Assembly: GCF_000174755.1 (NCBI RefSeq)
Contig: NZ_ACLQ01000022.1
Location: 88,767-152,766 of the forward strand
DNA: 64,000 nt
Direction of reading: 5' to 3'
Source of the DNA: Capnocytophaga gingivalis ATCC 33624
GTDB lineage: Bacteria; Bacteroidota; Bacteroidia; Flavobacteriales; Flavobacteriaceae
Positions 1-9,056 of the stretch are shown one piece after another. Position numbers and translations under genes: made by a program. Within the stretch, counting starts at the first letter, position 1. The number at the start of each line of letters is the position of its first letter. The notes under the pieces are model-generated. The model was not told where the DNA came from. It made no database searches and worked only from the letters and a program-made list of their open reading frames with translations.

Positions 1-1571
1 GTTCCGGGAAGCTGTATGGCACGTCTTACATCGGTAGGAGCTAATACCCCCTGTATGGTGGAGATATTTCTCTCTTCTTTAGTATGCTGATAGCGGGCTA
101 CTTCTATACCATAGCGCTTAATATCCTGCCAGCGAAGTCCCTCATGTAGGGTAAGGATACGGCGACACTGGAGTACATAGTGGATCAGAGGTTCCTGCTC
201 AGCTGAGAGCGTGAATGACGGATTCAGTCTTTTCTTCTGAGTGGCACCACTGGGGGTGCTTTGGCTATAAGCAAGATTGTTATAGAAAGCAATAATCTGT
301 GCTTTAGTAAAGGTATTTCCATTAGGATTGCTATTGACTGTCCCTCGTACATACTTTGAGGTCCATATATTAAGGTCAGTCACCGCGCTATCCAACTGAT
401 TGAGCATGATTTTAGCTTCGGCTCGTACCAAAAGAGTTTCATCGGTAGTGAAAGGCACCAAGATAGTACGAGTATAGGAACCATCCTTGAAGGTAGGGAA
501 CTTAGATTGCAATACTATATCTCTAAGGTCAGCACGCGAGGTAAAGGGCATAAACCAGTAGAACTCATAGCCATTATTCTTTGATGCTGCGTTGGCATCC
601 CAAAGATTGGTTGTCGAGAGTGTTTCCTGTTCGGATACCCTATAGGCATGCGAAAAGCGCTGGTTGGTCTCTATAAAATAATTGGTAGAGAGTTGCGAAT
701 ACACGGGCTGTAGCATGAGGTTTGCCACTTCACTTTCTCGAGCATAGGCCTGTGCATAGGCGGTTATAGAGCGGGTTCCTGTCTTCTGGGCATCCCTGAA
801 GTCCAACCATTCACGGACAAGGTTCTTAGTGGTAGCATCATTGGTAGTAAGCACTACATTGGCTGCATCCAAGGCCTTCTGCCACTGTTGATAATAGAGA
901 TAAAAACGAGCTGCAAAAGCATAAGCTGCTTTCTTATTGAAGTGGTACTTAGGCATCTGGTAGTAGCTATCATCTATCAGTGGGAGCCCTTTTTCCAAAT
1001 CGGCTGCAATTTGTTGGTATACTTGTGCCACAGTCCCTCTTTGGCGCTGTGGATTCATTTCCTCTTCAGGGCGTGTGATATAAGGAATTCCTAAGTCCGA
1101 ACTACTCGTATTAGGATTGTAGGCCTGAGAGAAAAGATTGACCAAACAGAAGTGAGCATAAGCACGAGCTACCAAAGCCTCGCCCTTGGCGGGATTCAGA
1201 GAAGCATCATTGTGTAGGGTCGTTTCGATGGCGTCCAAGGCGGCATTGGCCTGACCTATGGCCTTGTAGTGATAGTCCCAGATATTCTGAAGACCATCTA
1301 CATTGTTATACTCCAAGATAGGTTGCCAATAAGCCGTTTCCCTTGTCAGAAAGTTGGAGTAGATATTATCCGCCCCTATATCATCTATGTTGTCTGAAGA
1401 GAACTCATTGATAAGGGTGGTAGCTATCTGAGGATAGGCATTGGTTAAGGCCTGTTGCACCTTCTCTGGAGAATCGATAACCAATCGGTTATCAGGCATC
1501 CTATCCAGAAGGTCGTTACATGAGGTAAGCGACAAGGTCAAAGCGGTTAGGGTATAATATATTTTTCTCAT
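1..1571 (-). CDS. SusD/RagB family outer-membrane lipoprotein (3' end off window)
   Basis: Surface lipoprotein that binds the nutrient captured by the SusC porin encoded just upstream. The reading frame starts at an ATG at 1569-1571 and runs to the window edge without a stop, giving about 523 residues. By alignment with the paralogues at 7415-9034 and 14937-16565 only about a dozen C-terminal residues are missing. The N-terminus has a short lipoprotein signal with Cys in SLTSCND, followed by the typical LLDRMPDNRL and SPEKVQQALTNAYP stretch seen in all three copies. It starts 11 bases after the stop of the SusC gene, so the two are co-transcribed. The rest of this operon lies outside the window. 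Family assignment is firm; substrate unknown. Confidence 0.93.
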   Translation of the reverse strand, partial: MRKIYYTLTALTLSLTSCNDLLDRMPDNRLVIDSPEKVQQALTNAYPQIATTLINEFSSDNIDDIGADNIYSNFLTRETAYWQPILEYNNVDGLQNIWDYHYKAIGQANAALDAIETTLHNDASLNPAKGEALVARAYAHFCLVNLFSQAYNPNTSSSDLGIPYITRPEEEMNPQRQRGTVAQVYQQIAADLEKGLPLIDDSYYQMPKYHFNKKAAYAFAARFYLYYQQWQKALDAANVVLTTNDATTKNLVREWLDFRDAQKTGTRSITAYAQAYARESEVANLMLQPVYSQLSTNYFIETNQRFSHAYRVSEQETLSTTNLWDANAASKNNGYEFYWFMPFTSRADLRDIVLQSKFPTFKDGSYTRTILVPFTTDETLLVRAEAKIMLNQLDSAVTDLNIWTSKYVRGTVNSNPNGNTFTKAQIIAFYNNLAYSQSTPSGATQKKRLNPSFTLSAEQEPLIHYVLQCRRILTLHEGLRWQDIKRYGIEVARYQHTKEERNISTIQGVLAPTDVRRAIQLPG

Positions 1572-1582
1572 TGTTTTCTTTG

Positions 1583-4500
1583 TTAAAGTCCGACACGTAA
1601 AGTAAATATCAATCGCTTGGGAGAGATAGGGGTGTATCCATTGGCCAAGTAATCAGGATCATCGCCATTGAGCCTTTTATCAGCATAGAGTAGAGCTACA
1701 TTCGTTGCTTGTAACTTCAGACTAAGCTGGCGGATACGAGTCTCACGCAAGAAATCTTTGTCAAAAGTATAACCTAAAGAAATTTCTTTTAGGCGGATAT
1801 TGTCTCCCTTAGCGATACGAATATCGGAATAATCATAGGTGTTGTAGGCCTGAGTGATTTCAGAATAGCCGTAGCTGTTCTGCATATAGGTAGTATATAC
1901 CACAGGGATATTGGTCTTGTTCTCATCGCCTATATACTGCCAACGGTTGTTAAGCTCACGAGGGATATTACCATAATCGGTATAGATATTGCTAAGCTTT
2001 CTTAGGCGCACCACATTTCCATAAGAATAGGTAAAGACCACTCCAAAAGAAAGCCCTTTGTAATTAATCGTATTACTAAGACTTCCTCTATCGGTAGGAA
2101 TGAGGGTACCAGAGTACTTAAGGAAGTCTACATTGCGACTATCAAAACGGATTCCACTGATGGTAGAGGCGTTGTTTTCATCCAAAAAAGTAGGAAGTCC
2201 TCGGTCATTAAGCCCATCGAATGGCACCGAAAAGAGTGATTTTAGAGGATAGCCTGCACGGGAGAAGCCCCCTTGGGAAGTGGCACTGGTAGAGTAACCT
2301 ATCATATCACGAATGGTAGGAGTGGTAAGGAGCTTAGTAATCTCATTCTTTGCTCTTGAATAGATGAAAGAAGTCTTCCAAGAGAAATCAGGAGTTTTGA
2401 TATTGGTTGTTTCCAGACCTACTTCTATCCCGCGAATGCGCATCTCGGCCATATTCCCTTTTTTAGTGGTGAAACCTCCTGTCCCTTGGGTTACGATATC
2501 CCCAATAAGGTCATAGCTTCTACGGTTGAACCATTCTACAGAGAGGTTGATCTTATCCTTAAGAAGTCCCAATTCTGTACCGAGGTTCAGCTCCTGATTC
2601 TTTTCATAAGTAAGATCATGGTTGGCTATATTCTGAATCTCAAGCCCTAATTCACGCTGAGAAGAGTTGCGCCAAGGATTATTAATGTATAGCTGAGCTA
2701 AAGAGTTGCTCACCGAAGGAGCCACTGCGGTCACCCCAAAAGAAGCCTTGAAGCTCAAGTGAGAAAGAGGCTTGAGGTGGTTAAAGAACGCTTCCTGAGT
2801 AACATCCCACTTCACCCCGGCATTCCAAGTAGGCATCCAGCGAATATAGCGAGAAGGCCCAAAAGCATTGGAAGCATCATAGCGCAAAGTACCATTGGCA
2901 GTATAGCGCCCTTTGTAGGTATAGGAGGCATTCCCGAAGAAAGCTTGGTTATTGTTCTCGGTATCGGCAATAGTATAGTAGTTTCTGAACTCTTCCTGCA
3001 ATTTTTTGAACATCAGGTGAGAAAAAGAAGCATAATTCCCTGAGTTATAGAGCACCCCATAGTTTCTATTCAAGTCATTGGTATTCTTAGCGTTGTCCAT
3101 CTCGAATCCTCCGAACAAGGATATAGCATGTAAGCCATTATCGAAAGAATCATTATAGCGGAGTGTCGCTCTAAAGTTGTTCGCACTGGAGGTTCTATCC
3201 CTCTTCTCGCGAATCCCTCCCTTAGGAAGCACCACCACTGGTAGGGCAAAGGGGTCATTAGGATCCTTGTAGAGGTTGGTATTGTTGTCTCTTACGGTAG
3301 AATTGGGCATCGCACGGTAGGAAAGTACCCAGTTGGCATTCTCCTTATACTCTGTCTTCTGAGTATTATTTTGGTAGCGAATAGCACCCATTACTGCGGC
3401 TTCCACCTTAGGGGTAATCTTCCAAGAGAGCTGTGCTTGTAGGCGGAGCGTTGCTATATCTGTATCTATATAAGCATTGTCCTTCTCATTGAAAATATTA
3501 TAAGGCGCATAGTTCATTGTATAATACTGCTTAGCATCTAGGACACGAGAGCGAGTAAGAGCATAATTATACATATCCTGAATAGGAGTAGTCTGGTCTC
3601 GGTAGGAAAGGTCTGTGATGACATTCAGGCGCACCTTGGACGAAAGGTTATAGTTGGCATTGAGGTTTCCTGAATACTGATTAAGAGAGTTTCCCTTCTG
3701 CCAACCTGGGTCAGTGAGTACACTTAGGGAAGCATAGTAGGTAGACTTTTGGCTTCCTGAAGAGAAAGAAAGTGTATGATTCTGCATGACACTGGTTTGG
3801 AAAAGCTCCTTAAACCAATTGGTATTTCTTCTCTCAGCGGCCTGTAGGTAAGCACGACGACCTGCCTCGGTATTGAGTACCTGAGAGTTACCATTTTGAT
3901 CAAGCTCATAGAAGAGTTCGTACATCTTCCCTACCACTCCTTTGTTCTTCTGAGTAACTACTGTCTGAAATTCATAGTGACCGCCCTGCATAAGCTCTTG
4001 TATGACGGACATTTGGTCTTGAGAGTTCATGATGTTGTACTGTCCGTAGGTAGGAATAAAGCGGAAAGTGGACTCATTGGTATAAGTAATAGAGCTGCTT
4101 CCTGCAGTACCTTTTTTGGTAGTTACCACCACGACCCCCGCGATGGCACGAGGTCCATAGAGCGCTGTTGCAGAAGCATCCTTCAGTACCCTAAAGCTAT
4201 CAATACTTTCGGCAGTAAGCCCTGGTATGGCAGCCGCAATAAGCATTTTAGCATCGTCAGAGACGAGATCTTCTGGCTTGAGATCTATCTCATCCTGAAG
4301 GATCACTCCATTGAGTACCCAGAGCGGCTTGGTCTCTCCAGAGATAGAGGTCTGCCCACGGGTATTGGTGTTCATGGGAGTAGCCGCCTCTTTCTTAGCA
4401 TTTTTGTCTTCCTGAGGAAGGAGTACCACATCCACCGTAGCGGAAGTAGGCATAAGCTCTTGTGTCTGTAATCCCTGTAGGGAGAAGACCAAGGTCTGTC

Positions 4501-4711
4501 CTTTGGTAAGAGTGAGGGTATACATTCCCTCAAAATCAGTGTGTGTACTAGAGGAAGTGCCCTTGACACTTACCAGTACCCCTGCCAGTGGCTTTGACTT
4601 TGCGTCCTTGACCACCCCAGAGACTTTCAGCTCCTCTTGAGCGAAGGAGGTGTAACACACCCCTAAGAAGAGCAGTAGCATGCATAGCGTTTTCAATCTC
4701 AGTGTATTCAT
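1583..4711 (-). CDS. SusC/RagA family TonB-linked outer-membrane transporter
   Basis: TonB-dependent barrel that imports a substrate together with its SusD partner. 1042 residues, the usual SusC length. Visible in order: a signal peptide (residues 1-24, ending SFAQ), a carboxypeptidase-like regulatory domain (about 27-105, SGVVKDAKSKPLAG), a plug (about 125-205, with KPLWVLNGVILQD and ALYGPRAIAGVVVVTTKKG), then a long beta-barrel ending in an aromatic/hydrophobic strand (LIFTLRVGL). There is no extra N-terminal STN domain, so direct signalling to an anti-sigma factor is not indicated. First gene of the third, partial operon. It is a close paralogue of the copies at 9057-12203 and 16584-19711, near-identical in the N-terminal 190 residues and the last 120, divergent between. 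Confidence 0.96.
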   Translation of the reverse strand: MNTLRLKTLCMLLLFLGVCYTSFAQEELKVSGVVKDAKSKPLAGVLVSVKGTSSSTHTDFEGMYTLTLTKGQTLVFSLQGLQTQELMPTSATVDVVLLPQEDKNAKKEAATPMNTNTRGQTSISGETKPLWVLNGVILQDEIDLKPEDLVSDDAKMLIAAAIPGLTAESIDSFRVLKDASATALYGPRAIAGVVVVTTKKGTAGSSSITYTNESTFRFIPTYGQYNIMNSQDQMSVIQELMQGGHYEFQTVVTQKNKGVVGKMYELFYELDQNGNSQVLNTEAGRRAYLQAAERRNTNWFKELFQTSVMQNHTLSFSSGSQKSTYYASLSVLTDPGWQKGNSLNQYSGNLNANYNLSSKVRLNVITDLSYRDQTTPIQDMYNYALTRSRVLDAKQYYTMNYAPYNIFNEKDNAYIDTDIATLRLQAQLSWKITPKVEAAVMGAIRYQNNTQKTEYKENANWVLSYRAMPNSTVRDNNTNLYKDPNDPFALPVVVLPKGGIREKRDRTSSANNFRATLRYNDSFDNGLHAISLFGGFEMDNAKNTNDLNRNYGVLYNSGNYASFSHLMFKKLQEEFRNYYTIADTENNNQAFFGNASYTYKGRYTANGTLRYDASNAFGPSRYIRWMPTWNAGVKWDVTQEAFFNHLKPLSHLSFKASFGVTAVAPSVSNSLAQLYINNPWRNSSQRELGLEIQNIANHDLTYEKNQELNLGTELGLLKDKINLSVEWFNRRSYDLIGDIVTQGTGGFTTKKGNMAEMRIRGIEVGLETTNIKTPDFSWKTSFIYSRAKNEITKLLTTPTIRDMIGYSTSATSQGGFSRAGYPLKSLFSVPFDGLNDRGLPTFLDENNASTISGIRFDSRNVDFLKYSGTLIPTDRGSLSNTINYKGLSFGVVFTYSYGNVVRLRKLSNIYTDYGNIPRELNNRWQYIGDENKTNIPVVYTTYMQNSYGYSEITQAYNTYDYSDIRIAKGDNIRLKEISLGYTFDKDFLRETRIRQLSLKLQATNVALLYADKRLNGDDPDYLANGYTPISPKRLIFTLRVGL

Positions 4712-4789
4712 GTTCTTATTATATTTCTGTACTTTTTATAGAAAAACCCACTCTTTCTCAATGATAGTAAGTTTTCCCAAAAACGGACA

Positions 4790-4797
4790 CAAAAATA
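4790..4797 (-). promoter_or_regulatory. Bacteroidetes -7 promoter box upstream of SusC operon (third copy)
   Basis: Reads TATTTTTG on the minus strand, matching the TAnnTTTG consensus, about 80 bases before the SusC start. The two sister operons have the same element (TACTTTTG) at matching distances, which supports it. Confidence 0.6.
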
Positions 4798-4926
4798 CAA
4801 AAAAAATCGGAATTATAATACATTTTAACACTCACAAATCTTTGAAATAAAAAAATACAGATGTTCCCACAACCAACTGATTACAAAGGTTTTAAAAGAA
4901 AAATTTCTATAAAAAGAAAATAACAA

Positions 4927-4958
4927 AAAGAGAGACCGCTTTTAAGCGACCTCTCTTT
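4927..4958 (-). terminator. Rho-independent terminator after the first complete Sus operon
   Basis: Near-palindrome (AGAGAGACCGC / GCGACCTCTCT, two internal mismatches) with a short AT loop. On the minus strand it is followed by TTTTTGTTATTTTC. It lies 24 bases past the stop of the DUF4302 gene and ends the operon 4982-12203. Confidence 0.8.
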
Positions 4959-4981
4959 GTTTTTAATTAAGGAAACTTTGA

Positions 4982-6298
4982 TTATTTACTAAGGAGAAAC
5001 CACAAATTAGGATCCTTGGTACTAGTAAGTAAATAATAAGAATTGTACTGAGTAGCATCCACTGCATAAGGACCTTTTTCAGCTATTCTTCTATAAAGTC
5101 TCACTAATGGAGAGAAATATTGTATATTGTTTTGGTAATCTCCTTGACTATAAGCGACATTATTAGAAGGACCTTTTAGAACCATTTGCACTTGGTCTGA
5201 ATGCTGAGGAACTCCCTGAAAATCCACTTCATAGAATGTCCATACCCCTCCATCATAAGGTGATACATAGGAGATATATTTAGCGAATCCTGCAGTTGAT
5301 TCACTATCACTTCCTTTTATATTCTTCACATAGAGATATGAATCCCTTAGCAAGTCATACCAAGTCTGTTGGCGGGCAATTTCCGCTTTTGCTTCCTCAT
5401 ACATAGCAAAGATACCATCAGAGACATAACCATATTCTTTATTAAAATATATTTCCTTCGTATTATCATTAATCTCTATAGGAGAAGATACAAAGTTTGC
5501 CGCAATAGCTCCATCAGGAGTGGTAAGAGCTGTCTTAGTATCATTGATATAGAATTCATCTATAGAAACCCCTCCTATAACCACAGGTTCATAGAGCTTA
5601 ATCCCTTTTTCTGTATAGATATAGGCTCGCTGTACTTTCTGATCATCATATGAAAAAAGCAATTGTCGATAGCCTGGAGAAAGATTTAGATTCACCGTTT
5701 TCCCTCCTATTGTGATAGGATTAAGTGCCTTTCCTACAAATAGCTGTATATGCTCACGTATCTTGTTCAGATAAGCTTCTCGGTTACCTGAGAATCGGCT
5801 CAGAGTCATAAGGTTTCTCGAAGTTCTTCCCTGTAGAGTATAGGTATCCCCTTCCTTTTTTATGATATCATAGAAAATATCTCCTCCACGTGCATTGGGA
5901 TGTTGTGCTGAAGTTGTCCTAAAATGATGAAGTACCTCATTGTATGTATCAAAACTGATAGAAAGATTTTCAGCTAACTGATAAGAATAAAAAGACTGCT
6001 GTTCTTCATTGGTTGTCATAAATTCAGAGGAAGCAACGACCTTTCCATCATTGAGTTTTAGTAGAATATTATATCCACCTATCCCTCTGTGTACATAATC
6101 AGTTGTTTCCAAACCTTGTCTATACACCTCTGGATAACAAGACAACAACCAATATCCATCATATTCTAATACTTTTTTATTCTCATTAAGCTTGTCGGCA
6201 GTACGTTCTGCTGGAGTCTTATCGAATACATCTTCTTGTCTATACTCACAAGAAGACAATAAGAAAGCTCCCAAAAGAAATGTAATATATTTTTTCAT
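4982..6298 (-). CDS. DUF4302 family lipoprotein
   Basis: 438 residues with a lipoprotein signal (Cys in LLSSCEYR), so probably anchored in the outer membrane. The sequence matches what is known of DUF4302 proteins of Sus-type operons: an N-terminal DKTPAERTADKLNENKKVL region, then DGYWLLSCYPE, GGYNILLKLNDGKVVASSE and SFDTYNEVLHHF, which form the conserved core. Function is unknown; its place as last gene of a SusC-SusD-metallohydrolase operon suggests a role in binding or handling the same substrate. A paralogue lies at 12459-13781. It starts 6 bases after the metallohydrolase stop and is followed by a terminator. Confidence 0.85.
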   Translation of the reverse strand: MKKYITFLLGAFLLSSCEYRQEDVFDKTPAERTADKLNENKKVLEYDGYWLLSCYPEVYRQGLETTDYVHRGIGGYNILLKLNDGKVVASSEFMTTNEEQQSFYSYQLAENLSISFDTYNEVLHHFRTTSAQHPNARGGDIFYDIIKKEGDTYTLQGRTSRNLMTLSRFSGNREAYLNKIREHIQLFVGKALNPITIGGKTVNLNLSPGYRQLLFSYDDQKVQRAYIYTEKGIKLYEPVVIGGVSIDEFYINDTKTALTTPDGAIAANFVSSPIEINDNTKEIYFNKEYGYVSDGIFAMYEEAKAEIARQQTWYDLLRDSYLYVKNIKGSDSESTAGFAKYISYVSPYDGGVWTFYEVDFQGVPQHSDQVQMVLKGPSNNVAYSQGDYQNNIQYFSPLVRLYRRIAEKGPYAVDATQYNSYYLLTSTKDPNLWFLLSK

Positions 6299-6304
6299 AT
6301 CTTA

Positions 6305-7399
6305 TTAATTATTAGGTAAAACAGAGAAATCTTTTCTTAGCACTTGATCACCATCGAAATTTTTTCCTACTACAGAAGGATAACGACTACGTATTTCTGC
6401 TCTCAATTCATCCAAATTAATATTCCATTCATTGGTGAGGTAGCTTTTGATAATAGCTATTTTTTGTTCTATCTTCTGCTTTCCTGTATAAGCCTCTGTA
6501 GAACGGATCTTAGCATCAGCCGCTTTAAGCTCTTCTTCCCATACTTTGGTAGAGAAATAGTTTCGATAGTTATTGGGATTTTGTAGTGCCCCATAATTGA
6601 CAAATTTGGCTTTCCAAGCCTGATACAATGTATCATTAAAGCCATCAGAATCACTATCTGTTCCGGGATGAGAGGCTATATCGCAACCACAATCCAAAGA
6701 AGCATTGTAATACACTATATAGCGTGCAATCATTTCTACAAAATCTTCATCCTTGTCAAAGGAAGAATAAGCTGTGATAAATCCTGCCTTAAGGTAATCA
6801 TCTCCTGCCCATACAGACCAGTTATCCCTCTTGTAATCTGAAGCTGAAACTCGCTCATAGTCCGATGTAAAGAGCTTAGACTGATGCCATGTATGTGCAT
6901 TCTCGTGATAGAGTGTTGCCAGTACATTCTCATTAAGATAATAGATATTATCTGTCTTGATATGATTCATTTCCAGAAGATGAATCTTAACTCCTGCTAC
7001 AGCAAATCCAACATATTTATTCCCATTAGGAGCAAAAGCAGGTTCTCCTATAAGAATTACTGTATTGAAAGAATGCTCCTTCATAAATTGTTTAGAGGTA
7101 ATCTTAACATAGGGCTCTATAAAAAGATAATTGAAGACATTGGAGAATACAATGGCTTTTTCATACTTAGTAGGGGTAAAAGTATACCCTCTATTAATTT
7201 CACGCTCTAAGAAACGATAGATAATACGAATCCCATAAGGTTTTGCAAAATCTTTTTCTAAACGATCATCCAAGGGAGTATGTGTATCCATCACTTCTGT
7301 TCCTTCTTCTCCTCCAAGCTTGCTGTCAGAAGAGACTTTATCATTACTACAACCAAAAGTAAAAGGGAGTAAGAAAAGTATATATAATATTTTTTTCAT
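6305..7399 (-). CDS. Substrate import-associated zinc metallohydrolase lipoprotein
   Basis: Predicted zinc hydrolase of the Peptidase_Mx1/TIGR04549 type, always found beside SusCD genes. 364 residues with a lipoprotein signal (Cys in FTFGCSND). The zinc motif HENAH lies at residues 165-169 (TLYHENAHTWHQ), and a conserved acidic stretch DEDFVEMIARY follows about 60 residues later and may give the third ligand. The preceding FNYLFIEPYVKITSKQFMKEH block is also conserved in the paralogue at 13789-14925. Substrate is unknown; peptide or glycoconjugate processing at the cell surface is an inference. It sits between SusD (15-base gap) and DUF4302 (6-base gap). Confidence 0.87.
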   Translation of the reverse strand: MKKILYILFLLPFTFGCSNDKVSSDSKLGGEEGTEVMDTHTPLDDRLEKDFAKPYGIRIIYRFLEREINRGYTFTPTKYEKAIVFSNVFNYLFIEPYVKITSKQFMKEHSFNTVILIGEPAFAPNGNKYVGFAVAGVKIHLLEMNHIKTDNIYYLNENVLATLYHENAHTWHQSKLFTSDYERVSASDYKRDNWSVWAGDDYLKAGFITAYSSFDKDEDFVEMIARYIVYYNASLDCGCDIASHPGTDSDSDGFNDTLYQAWKAKFVNYGALQNPNNYRNYFSTKVWEEELKAADAKIRSTEAYTGKQKIEQKIAIIKSYLTNEWNINLDELRAEIRSRYPSVVGKNFDGDQVLRKDFSVLPNN

Positions 7400-7414
7400 A
7401 AGTACAAGGTATTA

Positions 7415-9034
7415 TTATCTAGGATTGGGTTGCATTCCAGCTTTGATAGAAGAAGCTGGTAATTGAATAGCTCTGCGCTGGTCTGTTGCAGGAAGAGTTG
7501 CCTTGAGTTCATTCAAGTGTCGATCCACATTATCTGTCTGAAAACGAGGCACTTCTATATTGTATCGCTTAACATCTTGCCAGCGCAATCCTTCTCCAAG
7601 AGTTAGGATACGACGGCACTGTAGAAGGTAGTGTAAAAGAGGTTCCTGTACACCATCATTAACGATAGTAAAGGAAGGATTCAGATGTTTCTTTTGAGTA
7701 AGACCATCCTGCGTGTTTTGTGAGTAAGCCATGGCATTATAGAATTCTTTCACTTGATCCAAAGTTACTTCATTGCGAGAAGAATATCCTAAAATGGTCT
7801 TCTGCTGAATAAACTTAGAGGTCCAAAGATTCAAATCCTTTAAGGCGGCTTGGTAATCCCCTAAATGTATTTCAGCCTCTGCACGTACCAGAAGAGTCTC
7901 ATCGGTAGTGAATGGAACAATCACTGTTCGAGAGCTACTTCCTGTAGAAAAGATAGGGAATTTATCAAAAAAGACAGTACTATTACGACCATTATCCACT
8001 TTGATTGGAGTAAACCAATAAAATTCATAACCATAATTATTCTTTCCAGACAATCCATTAGGATCCCATACATTCTTTGCCTCAATTGTTTGCGTCTCAG
8101 CGATAAATACATTATGAGTATAACGCCTTTCTGACCCTTGTGTATAATAGGCTGTAGGTAGTTGTGACTGAATAGAAAGGAGCAATAGATTAGCCACTAT
8201 ATCCTCACGCGTATAGTACAAGGCTCTACTTCCTTGATTGGTACTTCCTGCCTTATTGACATCACGGAAATCCTCCCAATTCCTGAGCAAAGATTTAGTA
8301 GTAACATCATTGGTAGTTAGCACTACATTGGCAGCATCCAAAGCCTTTTGCCATTGTTGGTAATATAGGTAGAAACGAGCCGCAAAAGCATAAGCAGCCT
8401 TTTTGTTGAAGTGGTACTTAGGCATTTGATAGTAACTATCATCTATCAAGGGAAGACCTGCTTCTATATCCGCAGCTATATTCTGATATACTTGAGCTAC
8501 AGTACTTCTACCATATTGGGGATTAAGTTTTGTCTCTGAAGTGAGGGCATAGGGAATCCCTAAATCTGTACTACTTGTAGTAGGATTATATGCCTTACAG
8601 AAAGTATTTACTAATTCAAAATGACCATAAGCTCTGGCCAATAACGCTTCTCCCTTAGCAGGGTTCAGACTACTCCCATTCCCCAATTTAGCGATGGCTT
8701 CTAAGGCTTCATTTGCATGACTGATGGCACTATAATTATATGCCCATACGTATTCTAACCCTTCGTAGTTACCATATTCATTGATAGTCTTCCAATAAGC
8801 TACCTCATCGGTAAGATAGTTGAAATTGGTTACAATAGTTCCATTATCAGCTATATTGTCACTGGAATACTCATCGAGCATCATAGCACTTGCTCCAGGA
8901 TATGCATTGACCAATACGCGTTTTATTCGTTCAGGAGAATTAACAGGAACTTGGCTATCAGGAAGTTCATCTAACAAATCATTACAAGAAGTCAGTAAGG
9001 AAACTCCTATTATAAAGTATATTATTTTTTTCAT
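7415..9034 (-). CDS. SusD/RagB family nutrient-binding lipoprotein
   Basis: 539 residues, typical SusD length. Lipoprotein signal with Cys in LLTSCNDLL; the SusD-like N-terminal region, the TPR-like KKAAYAFAARFYLYYQQWQKALDAA helix pair (about residues 205-235), the LLVRAEAEIHLGDYQAALKDLN segment and the C-terminal GEGLRWQDVKRYNIEVPR are all present. Pairs with the SusC encoded 22 bases upstream and is co-transcribed with the metallohydrolase and DUF4302 genes that follow. Confidence 0.95.
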   Translation of the reverse strand: MKKIIYFIIGVSLLTSCNDLLDELPDSQVPVNSPERIKRVLVNAYPGASAMMLDEYSSDNIADNGTIVTNFNYLTDEVAYWKTINEYGNYEGLEYVWAYNYSAISHANEALEAIAKLGNGSSLNPAKGEALLARAYGHFELVNTFCKAYNPTTSSTDLGIPYALTSETKLNPQYGRSTVAQVYQNIAADIEAGLPLIDDSYYQMPKYHFNKKAAYAFAARFYLYYQQWQKALDAANVVLTTNDVTTKSLLRNWEDFRDVNKAGSTNQGSRALYYTREDIVANLLLLSIQSQLPTAYYTQGSERRYTHNVFIAETQTIEAKNVWDPNGLSGKNNYGYEFYWFTPIKVDNGRNSTVFFDKFPIFSTGSSSRTVIVPFTTDETLLVRAEAEIHLGDYQAALKDLNLWTSKFIQQKTILGYSSRNEVTLDQVKEFYNAMAYSQNTQDGLTQKKHLNPSFTIVNDGVQEPLLHYLLQCRRILTLGEGLRWQDVKRYNIEVPRFQTDNVDRHLNELKATLPATDQRRAIQLPASSIKAGMQPNPR

Positions 9035-9056
9035 TATTGTCTAATTTTGATGATAA

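Noticed and set aside
3896..4471. Long plus-strand open frame opposite SusC
   Set aside because: Shadow frame of the SusC gene; no domain, start context or promoter. Similar shadows at 11659-12147, 18776-19246 and 61887-62708 are rejected for the same reason.
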